Source of the DNA: Saprospiraceae bacterium
GTDB taxonomy: Bacteria > Bacteroidota > Bacteroidia > Chitinophagales > Saprospiraceae
Assembly (NCBI GenBank): GCA_022448945.1
Contig: JAKVCV010000023.1
Location: 1 to 54,637 of the forward strand
Direction: 5' to 3'
DNA: 54,637 nt
Shown here: piece after piece, positions 42,391 through 51,865 of the stretch
Layout: each line of letters opens with the position of its first letter
How positions within the stretch are numbered: position 1 is the first letter of the stretch
Made by a program: the position numbers and the translations under genes
Notes under the pieces: generated by a model
What the model was told of the DNA's origin: nothing
The model's input: the letters and a program-made list of their open reading frames with translations, nothing else
Databases searched by the model: none

Positions 42391-43521
42391 ATGAGACCCC
42401 TGTTTATATACATTTTTTTATTTTTTCTTGTTTCTCACAGTTTAATCGCTCAAGAAATTATAAACTTCAGACTCCAAGATGGAGAAATGATCAAAGGAAA
42501 ATTATCGCTACCCAAACCATCAGATTCTATATCTCATATTGTTCTATACATTCATGGAACAGGCCCCAATACATATCTAAATAAAAGAGGAAATAATAAT
42601 CAGAATTTTAATTACTATGATATGTTTGCCAATGAATTTAACAAAGCAGGCATCGGTTTTCTATCCTACAACCGAAGAGGGGTTACTATGTCAGAAACAC
42701 CTCCAATGTATGACCAAGTAGACTCTGTTAAATTTTTAAAATACAGCCCTCATGCTGAAGCTAAAGACGTTGAAGCAATTATTAGGCAATTAAAAAAATA
42801 TAGAAATCTCCAAAAAACAAAAATCATACTACTGGGATGGAGTGAAGGTACAATAATAGCATCAATGATTGCTGAAAGAAAAATCATTGACATAGATGCA
42901 CTTATACTCTGTGGCTATGTCAACGAAAATTTATTTGATGTAATCAAGTGGCAATTAAATGGTGGGTCCTCAATGATAAATGTATGCCAATGCTTCGACA
43001 CTGACGACAACAAATATGTAGATAGAAGTGAATATGAATCAAAAGAAACAGTAGCTACTTACTGCCGCGAGAAATTATTTGGCGGAGCAGATTTTAGCCT
43101 TTTGGATAAATCACCAGATTCCATTCTGGATGCCCGTGATTTTAAAATTCAAACTGAGTCCTACTACAACATGCTCATGGAAAAAACTAAAGAAGGCGAT
43201 AACAATTGGATCTGGAACAATTATTTCAGAATAACAAGTCAATGGCTGAAACAACACTTTGTACTGGAAGCTAATAAAACAAGAATGTTGCGGCTTGAAA
43301 TCCCAATTTATATTTTTCATGGAACAAACGATGCCAACACAGCAGTAGAAGGCGTTTATGACATTAAGAAAAGGTTTGAATCTACGGGTAAAACAAATTT
43401 GAAATGTGAGGTTTTCGAGAAACATGACCATGATTTGAACTTTTCAACCTGGTTGGAAAAAAAAGAATTACCCGCAGGCCTGAAAGCTATTTTTGAACAA
43501 GCAAAAAATATTATTAATTAA
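42391..43521 (+). CDS. Secreted alpha/beta hydrolase with EF-hand-like loop
   Basis: 376 aa; signal peptide 1-20 (HSLIA/QEII). The nucleophile is S151 in LGWSEG, the oxyanion segment is YIHGTGPN (53-60), and the late Asp and His are in HGTNDANTAVEG and HDHDLNFS. Within the cap region lies DTDDNKYVDRSE (203-214), which fits a canonical EF-hand calcium loop at positions 1, 3, 5, 9 and 12. The substrate is unknown (ester or peptide). It starts a same-strand run of three hydrolase genes. Confidence 0.8.
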   Translation: MRPLFIYIFLFFLVSHSLIAQEIINFRLQDGEMIKGKLSLPKPSDSISHIVLYIHGTGPNTYLNKRGNNNQNFNYYDMFANEFNKAGIGFLSYNRRGVTMSETPPMYDQVDSVKFLKYSPHAEAKDVEAIIRQLKKYRNLQKTKIILLGWSEGTIIASMIAERKIIDIDALILCGYVNENLFDVIKWQLNGGSSMINVCQCFDTDDNKYVDRSEYESKETVATYCREKLFGGADFSLLDKSPDSILDARDFKIQTESYYNMLMEKTKEGDNNWIWNNYFRITSQWLKQHFVLEANKTRMLRLEIPIYIFHGTNDANTAVEGVYDIKKRFESTGKTNLKCEVFEKHDHDLNFSTWLEKKELPAGLKAIFEQAKNIIN

Positions 43522-43587
43522 TTTTACATATAACTTTAAACCTTTACAAATTCAAATAGTCAAAGCCTCGTACAAAAAATAAATAAA

Positions 43588-45066
43588 ATGAGAACACTTT
43601 TTCTAATAATTGCTTTGATTATAAATTCTGTTTTAAACAGCTTTTCCCAATCATATATTCTTAATGTTAATAATGCCTTTGGAGGAGGAAGTTATAACGA
43701 AGGAGATACTATTTATGTATGGGCAAATCCTGACTTCAATGACTATGCCTTTAGCGGATGGTCGGGCTCTGCAACCAACTATATGCTGGAACCAAATGAA
43801 TGGATTACCCGTATTGTTGTCCCCTCAGGAAGTAGTATTTCAACATTAAATGCTTCTGCTCAATTTACAAACATTGCTCCAACAACTATTTTCTCTACAG
43901 AAAACATTAGCCTGCCTGCCCTATCGGGAACTACAACTACAACCACTTCAAAAAGTGTGCATTTCAGAGTCCCACAAAACCCCAAAGGGATTATTTTCTG
44001 CTTTCATGGAACAAATGGTTCAGGACTTGGTTTCACTAATGATATAGAAAAATCCTCCTTCTTCAAATCTGGTGTTCTCAGAGATTATATAATGGTTGCT
44101 ACTGATGCAAATGAAAAAACAATGGGCGATCAGAATGGTGACAATAAAAAAAGGTGGCAAATTTATAATGGAACGATTGACAACCTATCTAACAATATAG
44201 ACCTTCAGGTCATTCAGGCGCTAAAAGACACAATTTTTGATCGAATGTCACTACCCTCGTCATTCCCTTGCTTTGCTTTAGGATGCTCTAATGGTGCAAA
44301 CTTTGCAGACCTTTGTGCTGCAGCGCTTAACTTTAATGCCTCAGGGCACATTACTGGCAATGGCATTCCAAATGTGTATACAAGACCAGATTCAAAGCCA
44401 GTAATCTTTATACAATCAGAAAATGATCAACATGATAATGCAATACCATCAGTACCGGTCAACAATCACAATACCTTACTCTCAAGAAACATCGCTTCTG
44501 AGCTTCATTGGCACAAAAAAACGCCTATGTATAAATTTCGTTTTGTCAGAAATGCAGACATGTTGGTAACTCCATCAATATCTGATTCTATTTTTCAACG
44601 TATGCAAAACACCCCTGGTTTATTAGATGCCAAAAACATTATACAGGTTGCAGAAATTTCACAACTTCCACCAAATCTTTTCGACAACCTTGGCTTAACA
44701 AATGCTATAATTACAGATTGCGAAAACCAAATTAAGATAGTAAATGCTGACCATAAATTTCACAGTCATTATAGCAATCGAATTCTTGATTTTTTTGATG
44801 CACATTTAAACATTACAACTAATATATACGACGCTGAGATTATTGATGAACCTATCCTTTTCCCAAACCCAGTTACAAACTTTTTATATATTAAGAACAT
44901 ATCCCTTAATGCTCAAGTGCAAATTTTCTCTTTAAATGGCAAATTAATAGCGACATACAACAATCCGAGTGAAATAAATGTATCGGATTTTAATAATGGA
45001 GCATATGTTTTGGTAATCCAAAACGAGCAAAACCAATTTGTGAAAAAATTTATTAAAACTGATTAA
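43588..45066 (+). CDS. Secreted alpha/beta hydrolase with InlB-like repeat and T9SS sorting domain
   Basis: 492 aa; signal peptide 1-20. Residues 22-95 have the bacterial-repeat form (YNEGDTIYVWANPDFNDYAF, GWSG). The hydrolase part has CFHGTNGSGLG (138-148), the nucleophile S234 in GCSNGA, and HKFHSHYS with the histidine near residue 395. This resembles polyhydroxybutyrate-depolymerase and acetylxylan-esterase folds. A type A T9SS sorting domain follows (ILFPNPVTNFLYIKNIS to KKFIKTD), so it is exported and surface-held. Neighbours are two more hydrolases. Confidence 0.8.
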   Translation: MRTLFLIIALIINSVLNSFSQSYILNVNNAFGGGSYNEGDTIYVWANPDFNDYAFSGWSGSATNYMLEPNEWITRIVVPSGSSISTLNASAQFTNIAPTTIFSTENISLPALSGTTTTTTSKSVHFRVPQNPKGIIFCFHGTNGSGLGFTNDIEKSSFFKSGVLRDYIMVATDANEKTMGDQNGDNKKRWQIYNGTIDNLSNNIDLQVIQALKDTIFDRMSLPSSFPCFALGCSNGANFADLCAAALNFNASGHITGNGIPNVYTRPDSKPVIFIQSENDQHDNAIPSVPVNNHNTLLSRNIASELHWHKKTPMYKFRFVRNADMLVTPSISDSIFQRMQNTPGLLDAKNIIQVAEISQLPPNLFDNLGLTNAIITDCENQIKIVNADHKFHSHYSNRILDFFDAHLNITTNIYDAEIIDEPILFPNPVTNFLYIKNISLNAQVQIFSLNGKLIATYNNPSEINVSDFNNGAYVLVIQNEQNQFVKKFIKTD

Positions 45067-45092
45067 TTTAGGCCGTAAAAAACACCAAAAAA

Positions 45093-46007
45093 ATGGCAAG
45101 CTTCAGCTATCTTCTTGTAAAATTAGTGCTTAAAGCAAAAGGAATAAAAAAGATATTTTCGGAAACACCTATAAACTACAAAAAACTACGAAAAGATGAC
45201 TTTTTTGTCCCCACCAAAAGCATGGTCAGAGGGCTAAATTCTCACTCCTTTAGAATTTCAGAATCTACTGTAACAGAGATATTTACACCTAATTTGAGGG
45301 CGTCAAAAACAAAGCTTATCATATACTGCCCCGGAGGTGCTTTTATATGCGGCCCAACAAAAATAGCATGGCAAAATATTGCCTATTTAGTAAAAAAAAC
45401 TAAAAATAAAGCCTGGCTCATCAACTACCCAAAAGCACCTGAATATGACATAAAAACTATCTCAAAGAATATTGACGAAATCTATGCCAAAGCACTTAAA
45501 AAATTCGATCCTTCTAACATCATTCTTCTAGGTGGATCGGCGGGAGGAAATCTGATTATCACCTTAACGCAGAGACTAATTAAAAACAAGCTTCCATGTC
45601 CTTCTAAATTAATTGCAGTATGCCCAGTTATTGATGCCAGCTTAACGAACCCAGATATTGATAGTATTGAAAAAAAAGATCTTATGCTAAGCAAAAAAGG
45701 GTTGCTTTCTGCAAACAAAATGGCAGCGAAAAAACTAGATCTAACGGATCCGGAAATATCTCCATTATATGGGAATTTTAACAACTTCCCTCCGACATTT
45801 TTATTTGCAGCAGAAAATGATATTCTAACCCCTGATATCTTAAAAATTGCTAATAAAATAAATCATGCCAATGCGCGTGTAACAATAATCGAAGGTCCTT
45901 CTATGCCACATGTATGGCCTTTTATTCCTGTTATGAAGGAAGCAAAAGAAGCATTAAAACAAATTCAAAATTTATTAGTATCAGAGCCAAATAATCATAA
46001 GATTTAA
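45093..46007 (+). CDS. Alpha/beta hydrolase of the HSL/carboxylesterase type
   Basis: 304 aa, without a signal peptide. The nucleophile is S149 in GGSAGGN, the late Asp is in ENDILTPD and the His in MPHVWPF. The oxyanion motif H-G-G-G of the hormone-sensitive-lipase group is C-P-G-G here (79-82), keeping only the last two glycines. YPKAPEYDI replaces the usual YRLAPE phrase. These enzymes cleave short-chain esters in the cytoplasm. It starts 26 bases after the preceding hydrolase gene, so they are one transcript, and it meets the DUF3857 gene tail to tail across 8 bases. Confidence 0.8.
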   Translation: MASFSYLLVKLVLKAKGIKKIFSETPINYKKLRKDDFFVPTKSMVRGLNSHSFRISESTVTEIFTPNLRASKTKLIIYCPGGAFICGPTKIAWQNIAYLVKKTKNKAWLINYPKAPEYDIKTISKNIDEIYAKALKKFDPSNIILLGGSAGGNLIITLTQRLIKNKLPCPSKLIAVCPVIDASLTNPDIDSIEKKDLMLSKKGLLSANKMAAKKLDLTDPEISPLYGNFNNFPPTFLFAAENDILTPDILKIANKINHANARVTIIEGPSMPHVWPFIPVMKEAKEALKQIQNLLVSEPNNHKI

Positions 46008-46015
46008 CTATCTGT

Positions 46016-48082
46016 TTATTTCAGGATAAAATAAAATTTTGAGTCTCTAACCTCAATAAATGCCTGATTGATTTCATCCAATTTTTTTGCATCCATTTTG
46101 TCTATAAATAATTCTTTCGTATTATAAAATGATTGAATGCGGATCATATTCGGTTTTATTTGTGTTACTTTAAATTCATAACTTGCATATTCATTCTCAA
46201 CTTTCCGAACTAATTCAGCAGTATTCGCCAACGCAACTTCTTTATCAAACACCAAAATAAGCTCTTCTTTGTCTATTCCTAAATAAGGAAGGTGATAGTC
46301 TAAAATCCTGTTTTCGGGATTTACAACATAACGTATATTATGATTAAGAAACTCATCTATATTTATAGTATATGCCTGCATATCCTGATCCTGTTGAATG
46401 AGGTTTTCAATAGAAACATCATAACCATATTTAAAGGCAAAATTCGCCAATGGAGAGGTCTCAAACTTAGTTACTTTAGCATTTGAAACTGTAGATTTTA
46501 TTTCTTCATGAGCCCTGAACTTTCTGTCATAATTTTTTTGAATGGTCTTATTCAACGTATCAGCCTTATGACCTGTAACGACCCACCCTCTGGAATTTCG
46601 AACATAAAGTCCTGAATAAGAATTAGAAACTTTTTGCACAATTGTATTCTTACTTAAATTCACTTGAATCTGAGAACGCTTAAAACGCTTGTTTTGTTTT
46701 ACATCTTTTAATGGCAATTCTCCAAAATTAATTTCTTGTAATGTAGCCTGCCGATCTGTAATATCACGCATATAACATTTTGTGCCATAAAACCTCCATG
46801 GAAGTTCATTTAAACAACCAAAACCATTAATTGATAAATACCCATCGCCATTTTTAAAAATAAAAAAGTATTCTCCAATTTGAGTACTTGACACAAAATT
46901 TAAGTCTATGGGACCACTAAAACGCTCTTTTGCAATTGCGAAATAATAAGGAATTTCAAAACGCTCAAAGAAATCCCTGTAAATACGCATCATATTCCTA
47001 TAGTCAGTTCTGCCACCAATTAAAAAATATTCAATCCCTTCACTTTTTTCAAAATCCTCTAGTTCTTTGTCAAGAAGTTGTACATTTTTTGCGATATATT
47101 CATTAAGTAAATATACCTTTTCGACTGCCTGTAATTCCTCAGGTTTTTTACCAAAAGCAACAGCACCTTCAGCAAACATTTTTTCATAAAACTCTGTCAA
47201 TTTTTTCTTCTTACGGACTCTTACTTTTAAAAAATCTTCGGAATATTGAAAGATCTGATCAGCATAATTTACAACCTTAGACATTAATTGATCTTGCCTA
47301 AAAGCATCAAAATTCAATTCATAAATAAAATATTCAAGATCTTTAGTAAAGATGGTACCCTGAGTATTTGCTTCAGGTACAGCTTTTAGGTTTTTCATCT
47401 CCCATCGATAAATACGATTAGTAGAAGTAGTGCGAACATTTGGCGTAGGCATTCCATTATAAATATCGCCTTTGAGTTTAACTTTAAGTGGCACCGAAAT
47501 AGTAAAGGAGGAATTCAGAGTAGGGTAAGAACCATATAGATTAACAATTCTCCCCTGATCCAAAAATTTGGACTCAATAATCGTTACCAATTCGAGCTCG
47601 TCACCAACTTCAAGATCTGGCAATTCATAAATAAACAAATCGTCCTTAGAATCAAAATAATCATCCTCCTCGGTGATTTCAGGAATAGGCAAATCCCTTA
47701 CTGTATAATCTTTAATATCGCCAGATGCTTTTCGAATACGGACATCAACTGTTTTTAACTGAACAAAATCTCCAATACGCCCCTTGAATCGGCGTAAAAC
47801 AATTCTATTATAATCTTCAAGAGCATCTTTTGTAAGGATTTTTACATGATATTGCGTTCTGTATGTAGCCAATTGCTCAATATATGGATACGTCCCGGAA
47901 AAAGCACCTCTACTATAGGTTTCATTGTTAAATATTACAGCATCAGCATCAGCAAATTCTACAGGGATTTCTGGTGTTGGAGCCATTTCGGCCTTCCATT
48001 TATAATCACTAAAACTTTGAGCAGATGATAGAAAAACAGTTACACAAACTAAAAACGATATTAAAAAACAACTTTTTTTCAT
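46016..48082 (-). CDS. DUF3857/transglutaminase-like secreted protein
   Basis: 688 aa; signal peptide 1-22. Residues 45-260 match the DUF3857 beta-sandwich (YRTQYHVKILTKDALEDYN, KTVDVRIRKASGDI). Residues 320-450 resemble a transglutaminase-like domain, but the family phrase G-D-C-K-D reads G-G-R-T-D (356-360), so the catalytic cysteine is replaced by R358. The remainder is beta-rich and ends in DSKFYFILK. Such proteins are common in the periplasm or outer membrane of Bacteroidota and their role is unknown. The loss of the cysteine means it is not a working peptidase. Confidence 0.75.
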   Translation of the reverse strand: MKKSCFLISFLVCVTVFLSSAQSFSDYKWKAEMAPTPEIPVEFADADAVIFNNETYSRGAFSGTYPYIEQLATYRTQYHVKILTKDALEDYNRIVLRRFKGRIGDFVQLKTVDVRIRKASGDIKDYTVRDLPIPEITEEDDYFDSKDDLFIYELPDLEVGDELELVTIIESKFLDQGRIVNLYGSYPTLNSSFTISVPLKVKLKGDIYNGMPTPNVRTTSTNRIYRWEMKNLKAVPEANTQGTIFTKDLEYFIYELNFDAFRQDQLMSKVVNYADQIFQYSEDFLKVRVRKKKKLTEFYEKMFAEGAVAFGKKPEELQAVEKVYLLNEYIAKNVQLLDKELEDFEKSEGIEYFLIGGRTDYRNMMRIYRDFFERFEIPYYFAIAKERFSGPIDLNFVSSTQIGEYFFIFKNGDGYLSINGFGCLNELPWRFYGTKCYMRDITDRQATLQEINFGELPLKDVKQNKRFKRSQIQVNLSKNTIVQKVSNSYSGLYVRNSRGWVVTGHKADTLNKTIQKNYDRKFRAHEEIKSTVSNAKVTKFETSPLANFAFKYGYDVSIENLIQQDQDMQAYTINIDEFLNHNIRYVVNPENRILDYHLPYLGIDKEELILVFDKEVALANTAELVRKVENEYASYEFKVTQIKPNMIRIQSFYNTKELFIDKMDAKKLDEINQAFIEVRDSKFYFILK

Positions 48083-48253
48083 TTGAAAAATATATTTACA
48101 TTGAATAATTTAAGTCCTTGACTTGCTAGGCAATATTACTAGTTTTATAAACAAAAAAGATATAATCATATTATTTTTAAGTAAATAATTCGACAAAAAC
48201 TAAATCTATGTGGATAAAACAAGTTCCCTTTTTTTTTTATAATACTTAAATTG

Positions 48254-48261
48254 TATCTTTG
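48254..48261 (+). promoter_or_regulatory. -7 box of the parB promoter
   Basis: TATCTTTG matches TAnnTTTG, 48 bases before the parB start codon. No TTTG is seen at the expected -33 position, where the sequence is a T run. The call rests on this box. Confidence 0.4.
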
Positions 48262-48308
48262 TTATGTATTAGATAATTGAAAGAATACCCAACATAAAAA
48301 ACACTTCG

Positions 48309-49208
48309 ATGGCAAAACGTAAAAATAAAGGTTTAGGAATAAGTGCCCTGTTGGGTAATATCGATGCAGACATTGACTCATCAAAAAAGAAAAAAAATCT
48401 GGTCAGCGACTTGTCCAATACCGTTGCCTTCATTCCACTTGAAAATATTGAAATCAATCCTTTTCAACCTAGGGTAAACTTTGATTCTGATGCACTAAAA
48501 GAACTTTCAGATTCTATTGCTGTTCACGGACTTATTCAACCCATAACTGTAAGGCATTTGGGCAACCATAAATTTCAACTCATCTCTGGAGAACGTCGCC
48601 TCCGTGCTTCTAAAATGGCAGAACTTACAGAAATTCCTGCTTTTATTCGCTTGGCCAATGATCAGGAAATGTTAGAAATGGCATTAATTGAAAATATTCA
48701 GCGTCAAGAGCTAGATCCAATTGAAATTGCGATCACCTATGGTAGGCTAATGAAAGAATGTCAGTTAACTCATAAACAACTTGCAGAGCGTCTCGGTAAA
48801 GGGAGAACAACAATAACTAATTTTACCCGTTTGTTAACCCTTCCAGAAAATATTCAAAAAGGTGTTCAACATGGCATCATTGCAATGGGACATGCAAAAG
48901 CTCTTTTAGGAACAGATGACATTGCTTTTCAACTAGGGGCTTACAATGAAATTGTAAACAAACATCTTTCTGTTCGTCAAACAGAAAATTTAATTGCTTT
49001 ACACAAACAGGGGCATAATAGCCAAAATCTCAGACCAAAAAAGAAATTACCTTCCGCCTATCAAAAAGTGCAAAATGAGTTAGCTACCGCTTTAAGCACA
49101 AAAGTCAATTTAAAAACAGACTCTAAAGGAAAAGGTCAAATCATCATAAACTTTTTAGATACTGAAGACCTCAACAGAATACTCGATATTCTGGATGCAG
49201 AAAAATAG
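48309..49208 (+). CDS. parB: ParB/Spo0J chromosome-partition protein
   Basis: 299 aa. The CTP-binding N-terminal part has PFQPR (51-55), HGLIQPITVR (73-82) and GERRLRA (94-100). NIQRQELDPIE and the helix-turn-helix THKQLAERLGKGRTTITNF follow, and the C-terminal dimer domain is GQIIINFLDTEDLNRILDIL. ParB loads on parS sites and spreads as a clamp to organise origin segregation with ParA. ParA is normally the gene directly before it, but here a DUF3857 gene lies upstream in the opposite direction, so parB stands alone in the window. No consensus parS (TGTTTCACGTGAAACA) was seen. Confidence 0.9.
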   Translation: MAKRKNKGLGISALLGNIDADIDSSKKKKNLVSDLSNTVAFIPLENIEINPFQPRVNFDSDALKELSDSIAVHGLIQPITVRHLGNHKFQLISGERRLRASKMAELTEIPAFIRLANDQEMLEMALIENIQRQELDPIEIAITYGRLMKECQLTHKQLAERLGKGRTTITNFTRLLTLPENIQKGVQHGIIAMGHAKALLGTDDIAFQLGAYNEIVNKHLSVRQTENLIALHKQGHNSQNLRPKKKLPSAYQKVQNELATALSTKVNLKTDSKGKGQIIINFLDTEDLNRILDILDAEK

Positions 49209-49328
49209 TATTCCAATTATTAATTATCGTTATAAGTAACAACAATAGTTTTACAATCTAATATTACTGATTTATTTTTTAAATGAATCGGTATGCAATC
49301 ACTTCTATCTAACTTCTAATTACTTTTT

Positions 49329-49916
49329 ATGCGTTTTGGACTCCTATGTTTTTTTCTTTGTTTTTCTATTGTTCTATTGGCCCAGATTAATATTGAAGTA
49401 GAACTTCAAAAAGGAATAAAATTCTTTGAGAATCAAAAATATACAAAAGCTGAACGTGTTTTTGACAAGATTCTAAAAGTAGAAGCAAGTTATGCCTATG
49501 CCTATATGTGGAAAGGAAAATGCCTAGTAGAATTTAATGAATACAAAAATGCATATAACGCTTTTTGTACAGCAAAAGACCTTATACCTGACCATGCCCC
49601 ATTTTGGTTTGAGATTGGAAAATTTAAATGTTACTTAGTTTCAACAATAATTAAAAAACCAGAATTATGTGGGGATTGTGGCAAATTAGTACTGCCAAAC
49701 AATGGTAAAGATGTGAATGCATTCGACTATTATAAAAGCGCAATCATAGATTTTAAAAAAGCGATTGAAATAGATTCAACATATGGTGAAGCTTATTACC
49801 ATATTGCTTTAATATACAACATCTTAGGGGATAAATTTAAAGCCTGCGAAAACTGGATTAAAGCAAGGGATCTACTATATAAAAAAAAGGCCTCCCCCCC
49901 ATTTAAATGTCCCTGA
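49329..49916 (+). CDS. Secreted TPR-repeat protein
   Basis: 195 aa; signal peptide to about residue 19 (IVLLA/QINI). Two or three tetratricopeptide units are seen: GIKFFENQKYTKAERVFDKI, CLVEFNEYKNAYNAFCTA, and near the end AYYHIALIYNILGDKFKACE. The middle CGDCGK may bind metal or form a disulphide. TPRs bind proteins; the partner is unknown. The gene is close to parB but separated by 120 bases, and functional links are not shown. Confidence 0.7.
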   Translation: MRFGLLCFFLCFSIVLLAQINIEVELQKGIKFFENQKYTKAERVFDKILKVEASYAYAYMWKGKCLVEFNEYKNAYNAFCTAKDLIPDHAPFWFEIGKFKCYLVSTIIKKPELCGDCGKLVLPNNGKDVNAFDYYKSAIIDFKKAIEIDSTYGEAYYHIALIYNILGDKFKACENWIKARDLLYKKKASPPFKCP

Positions 49917-50318
49917 AATTATCGATATTTATCAACTTCCACTTTTCTGTATAATTGTTAATTTAAATTAAAATTTAGTTGATCTCAAAACTTCGTAAAA
50001 AATAATTTTTATCGATATTTTAAATTATTAATTCCGCTCTATTGAAATAATCTTATATCAAAAATTATGTTATTAAAACCTGTATAATATATTGATAATG
50101 TTAAACAATAAAATGAATTATCAAGAACTTCAATAATTGTAATTTTCCATATATTAGAAAATTATTCCATATCATAGACTGCAAACCACAAAAATAAAGC
50201 ACAAATCTACTGACTATCAGCCTCTTATCTTTGGCATAATTATTTCTCCGCTATCCCTGTTGCCTGCAAAGGCCTTTAGTATTTAAGCATATTCCTGCAA
50301 AGCAAAAAATCAAAGATT
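49917..50318. other. Intergenic region before the surface-protein genes
   Basis: 402 bases, A+T-rich, without a gene. A TATCTTTG box (50226-50233) lies about 90 bases before the SUMF1-like gene, with no -33 TTTG at the usual distance. Nothing else was recognised. Confidence 0.4.
50226..50233 (+). promoter_or_regulatory. Possible -7 box of the SUMF1-like gene
   Basis: TATCTTTG matches TAnnTTTG and would give a leader of about 80 bases. The -33 box is missing from its expected place, so the call is tentative. Confidence 0.4.
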
Positions 50319-51839
50319 ATGAGACACATTAAAACCAATCTATTTAAATCATTTTTCCAAAAAAATATTCTTTCATCACGTTTAATAATAGGCATACTTA
50401 TAATTTTTTGTATGCCATTCTATAGCCTTGCCAATAATTTACAGATTTCTAATGTTACGCTTACAAACGATAGCACCTTAACATTTTCTGTGAGTTGGGA
50501 AAACAGTTGGAAAATTTCAACAAGCCCCCCAAACAATCACGATGCTGTATGGATTTTTATTAAAGCCAAGAATTGTGCATCACTACAATGGCAACATGTA
50601 AATATTTCTAAAAATAGTTCTTCACATAGTACTGCTGCACCACTTGAAATCTATATTGACACCCAAGACGTTAGTTCAAATGCAACCGGACTTTTTCTAA
50701 GAAGAAGTTCAGACGGGTCAGGCAACATATCAAATGTCCAGGTAAGTGTAAGAATTGCTGGTTTGCCAATGGGACAATATGATTTTAAAGTTTTTGGTAT
50801 AGAGATGGTCCAAATACCTCAAGGTCCTTTTTATCTGGGTGATGTTGTAAGTCATCAAACTTTTAGAGGAGGAGGAACAAGTAACCCCTACTACGTCAAT
50901 AGCGAAACAGGGCATAGTGTAGGAAATACAAGTGGGCAATTATACTTCCTTTCATATACAAACGTTTTTGATCAGCCTCATACCAACACGCTGTCAAACC
51001 CGTTGTTTCCAAAAGGTTATGCTGAATTTTATTGTATGAAATACGAAATTTCGCAAGGCCAATTCGTTGACTTCGTAAATACACTTACAACAGCACAATA
51101 TTCAAATGTCGCATTGCATACTTCTACTACAAGTGCCGATTTTAGATTTGGATATACTGGTGCTCATCCTGTATTGGTATCAACAACCCCACACCGTGCT
51201 GCCGGTTTTATAAATTGGACGGATTTACTAGCATATTTAGATTGGGCTGCACTAAAGCCTATGACGGAAATGCAGTACGAAAAAGCCTGCAGAGGACCGG
51301 ACTATCCTGTACAATGGGAATTTGCCTGGGGTTCTAGCATATTAACAAATTGTACCGTTGCAGCTGCTGATGGGACCCCAAATGAATATGTTACAGATGC
51401 AATAACCGCAGGAGGAGGAATAATGAATCATGGAACGACTTCTAATGGTTGGACTGGCATAAAAGGCCCTTTAAGATGTGGTTTCGCTGCAAATGCTACA
51501 TCCACTAGATTGACATCAGGGGCATCTTATTACGGAGTACTTGAAATGAGTGGAAATGTATTTGAACAAGTGATTACCACCTGCACGTATGCATCTGGCT
51601 ATAATGGCAATGTTGGAGATGGTGTTTTGACAGTAGGTGCAAATGCTGGATTTGCTAATCAGGGATGGCCTTATGAAACAGCAGCTCAAACAAATAGCTC
51701 AGTTAGTGCCAGAACTTTAAGAGGGGGTAGTTATCATAATTATAGTTTTTATGGTACTATCTCGTCAAGAATATATGCTGGTCAGAGAGATAATAGACGA
51801 AGTCTACACCAACATTTTGGGGGAAGAGGAATCCGTTAA
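50319..51839 (+). CDS. Secreted protein with SUMF1/FGE-like domain
   Basis: 506 aa; signal sequence at about 20-39 (LIIGILIIFCMPFYSLAN). Residues 40-155 are a beta-rich N-terminal domain. The SUMF1-like (formylglycine-generating-enzyme) domain runs from about 165 to the end: EMVQIPQGPFYLGDV, FYCMKYEISQGQFVDFVN, PMTEMQYEKACRGP, EMSGNVFEQV and LRGGSYHNYS, split here by short gaps, ending RRSLHQHFGGRGIR. The catalytic cysteines of true FGE are not in place, so it belongs to the non-enzymatic or unknown-function branch of the family (as in EgtB/PvdO relatives). It is followed after 26 bases by a T9SS-sorted protein, probably its partner in the same transcript. Confidence 0.8.
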   Translation: MRHIKTNLFKSFFQKNILSSRLIIGILIIFCMPFYSLANNLQISNVTLTNDSTLTFSVSWENSWKISTSPPNNHDAVWIFIKAKNCASLQWQHVNISKNSSSHSTAAPLEIYIDTQDVSSNATGLFLRRSSDGSGNISNVQVSVRIAGLPMGQYDFKVFGIEMVQIPQGPFYLGDVVSHQTFRGGGTSNPYYVNSETGHSVGNTSGQLYFLSYTNVFDQPHTNTLSNPLFPKGYAEFYCMKYEISQGQFVDFVNTLTTAQYSNVALHTSTTSADFRFGYTGAHPVLVSTTPHRAAGFINWTDLLAYLDWAALKPMTEMQYEKACRGPDYPVQWEFAWGSSILTNCTVAAADGTPNEYVTDAITAGGGIMNHGTTSNGWTGIKGPLRCGFAANATSTRLTSGASYYGVLEMSGNVFEQVITTCTYASGYNGNVGDGVLTVGANAGFANQGWPYETAAQTNSSVSARTLRGGSYHNYSFYGTISSRIYAGQRDNRRSLHQHFGGRGIR

Positions 51840-51865
51840 TATAGGAATCAAATACAAATTTAAAA

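Noticed and set aside
48083-48308. parS site near parB
   Set aside because: No TGTTTCACGTGAAACA-like palindrome is present here or, as far as I could see, in the rest of the window.
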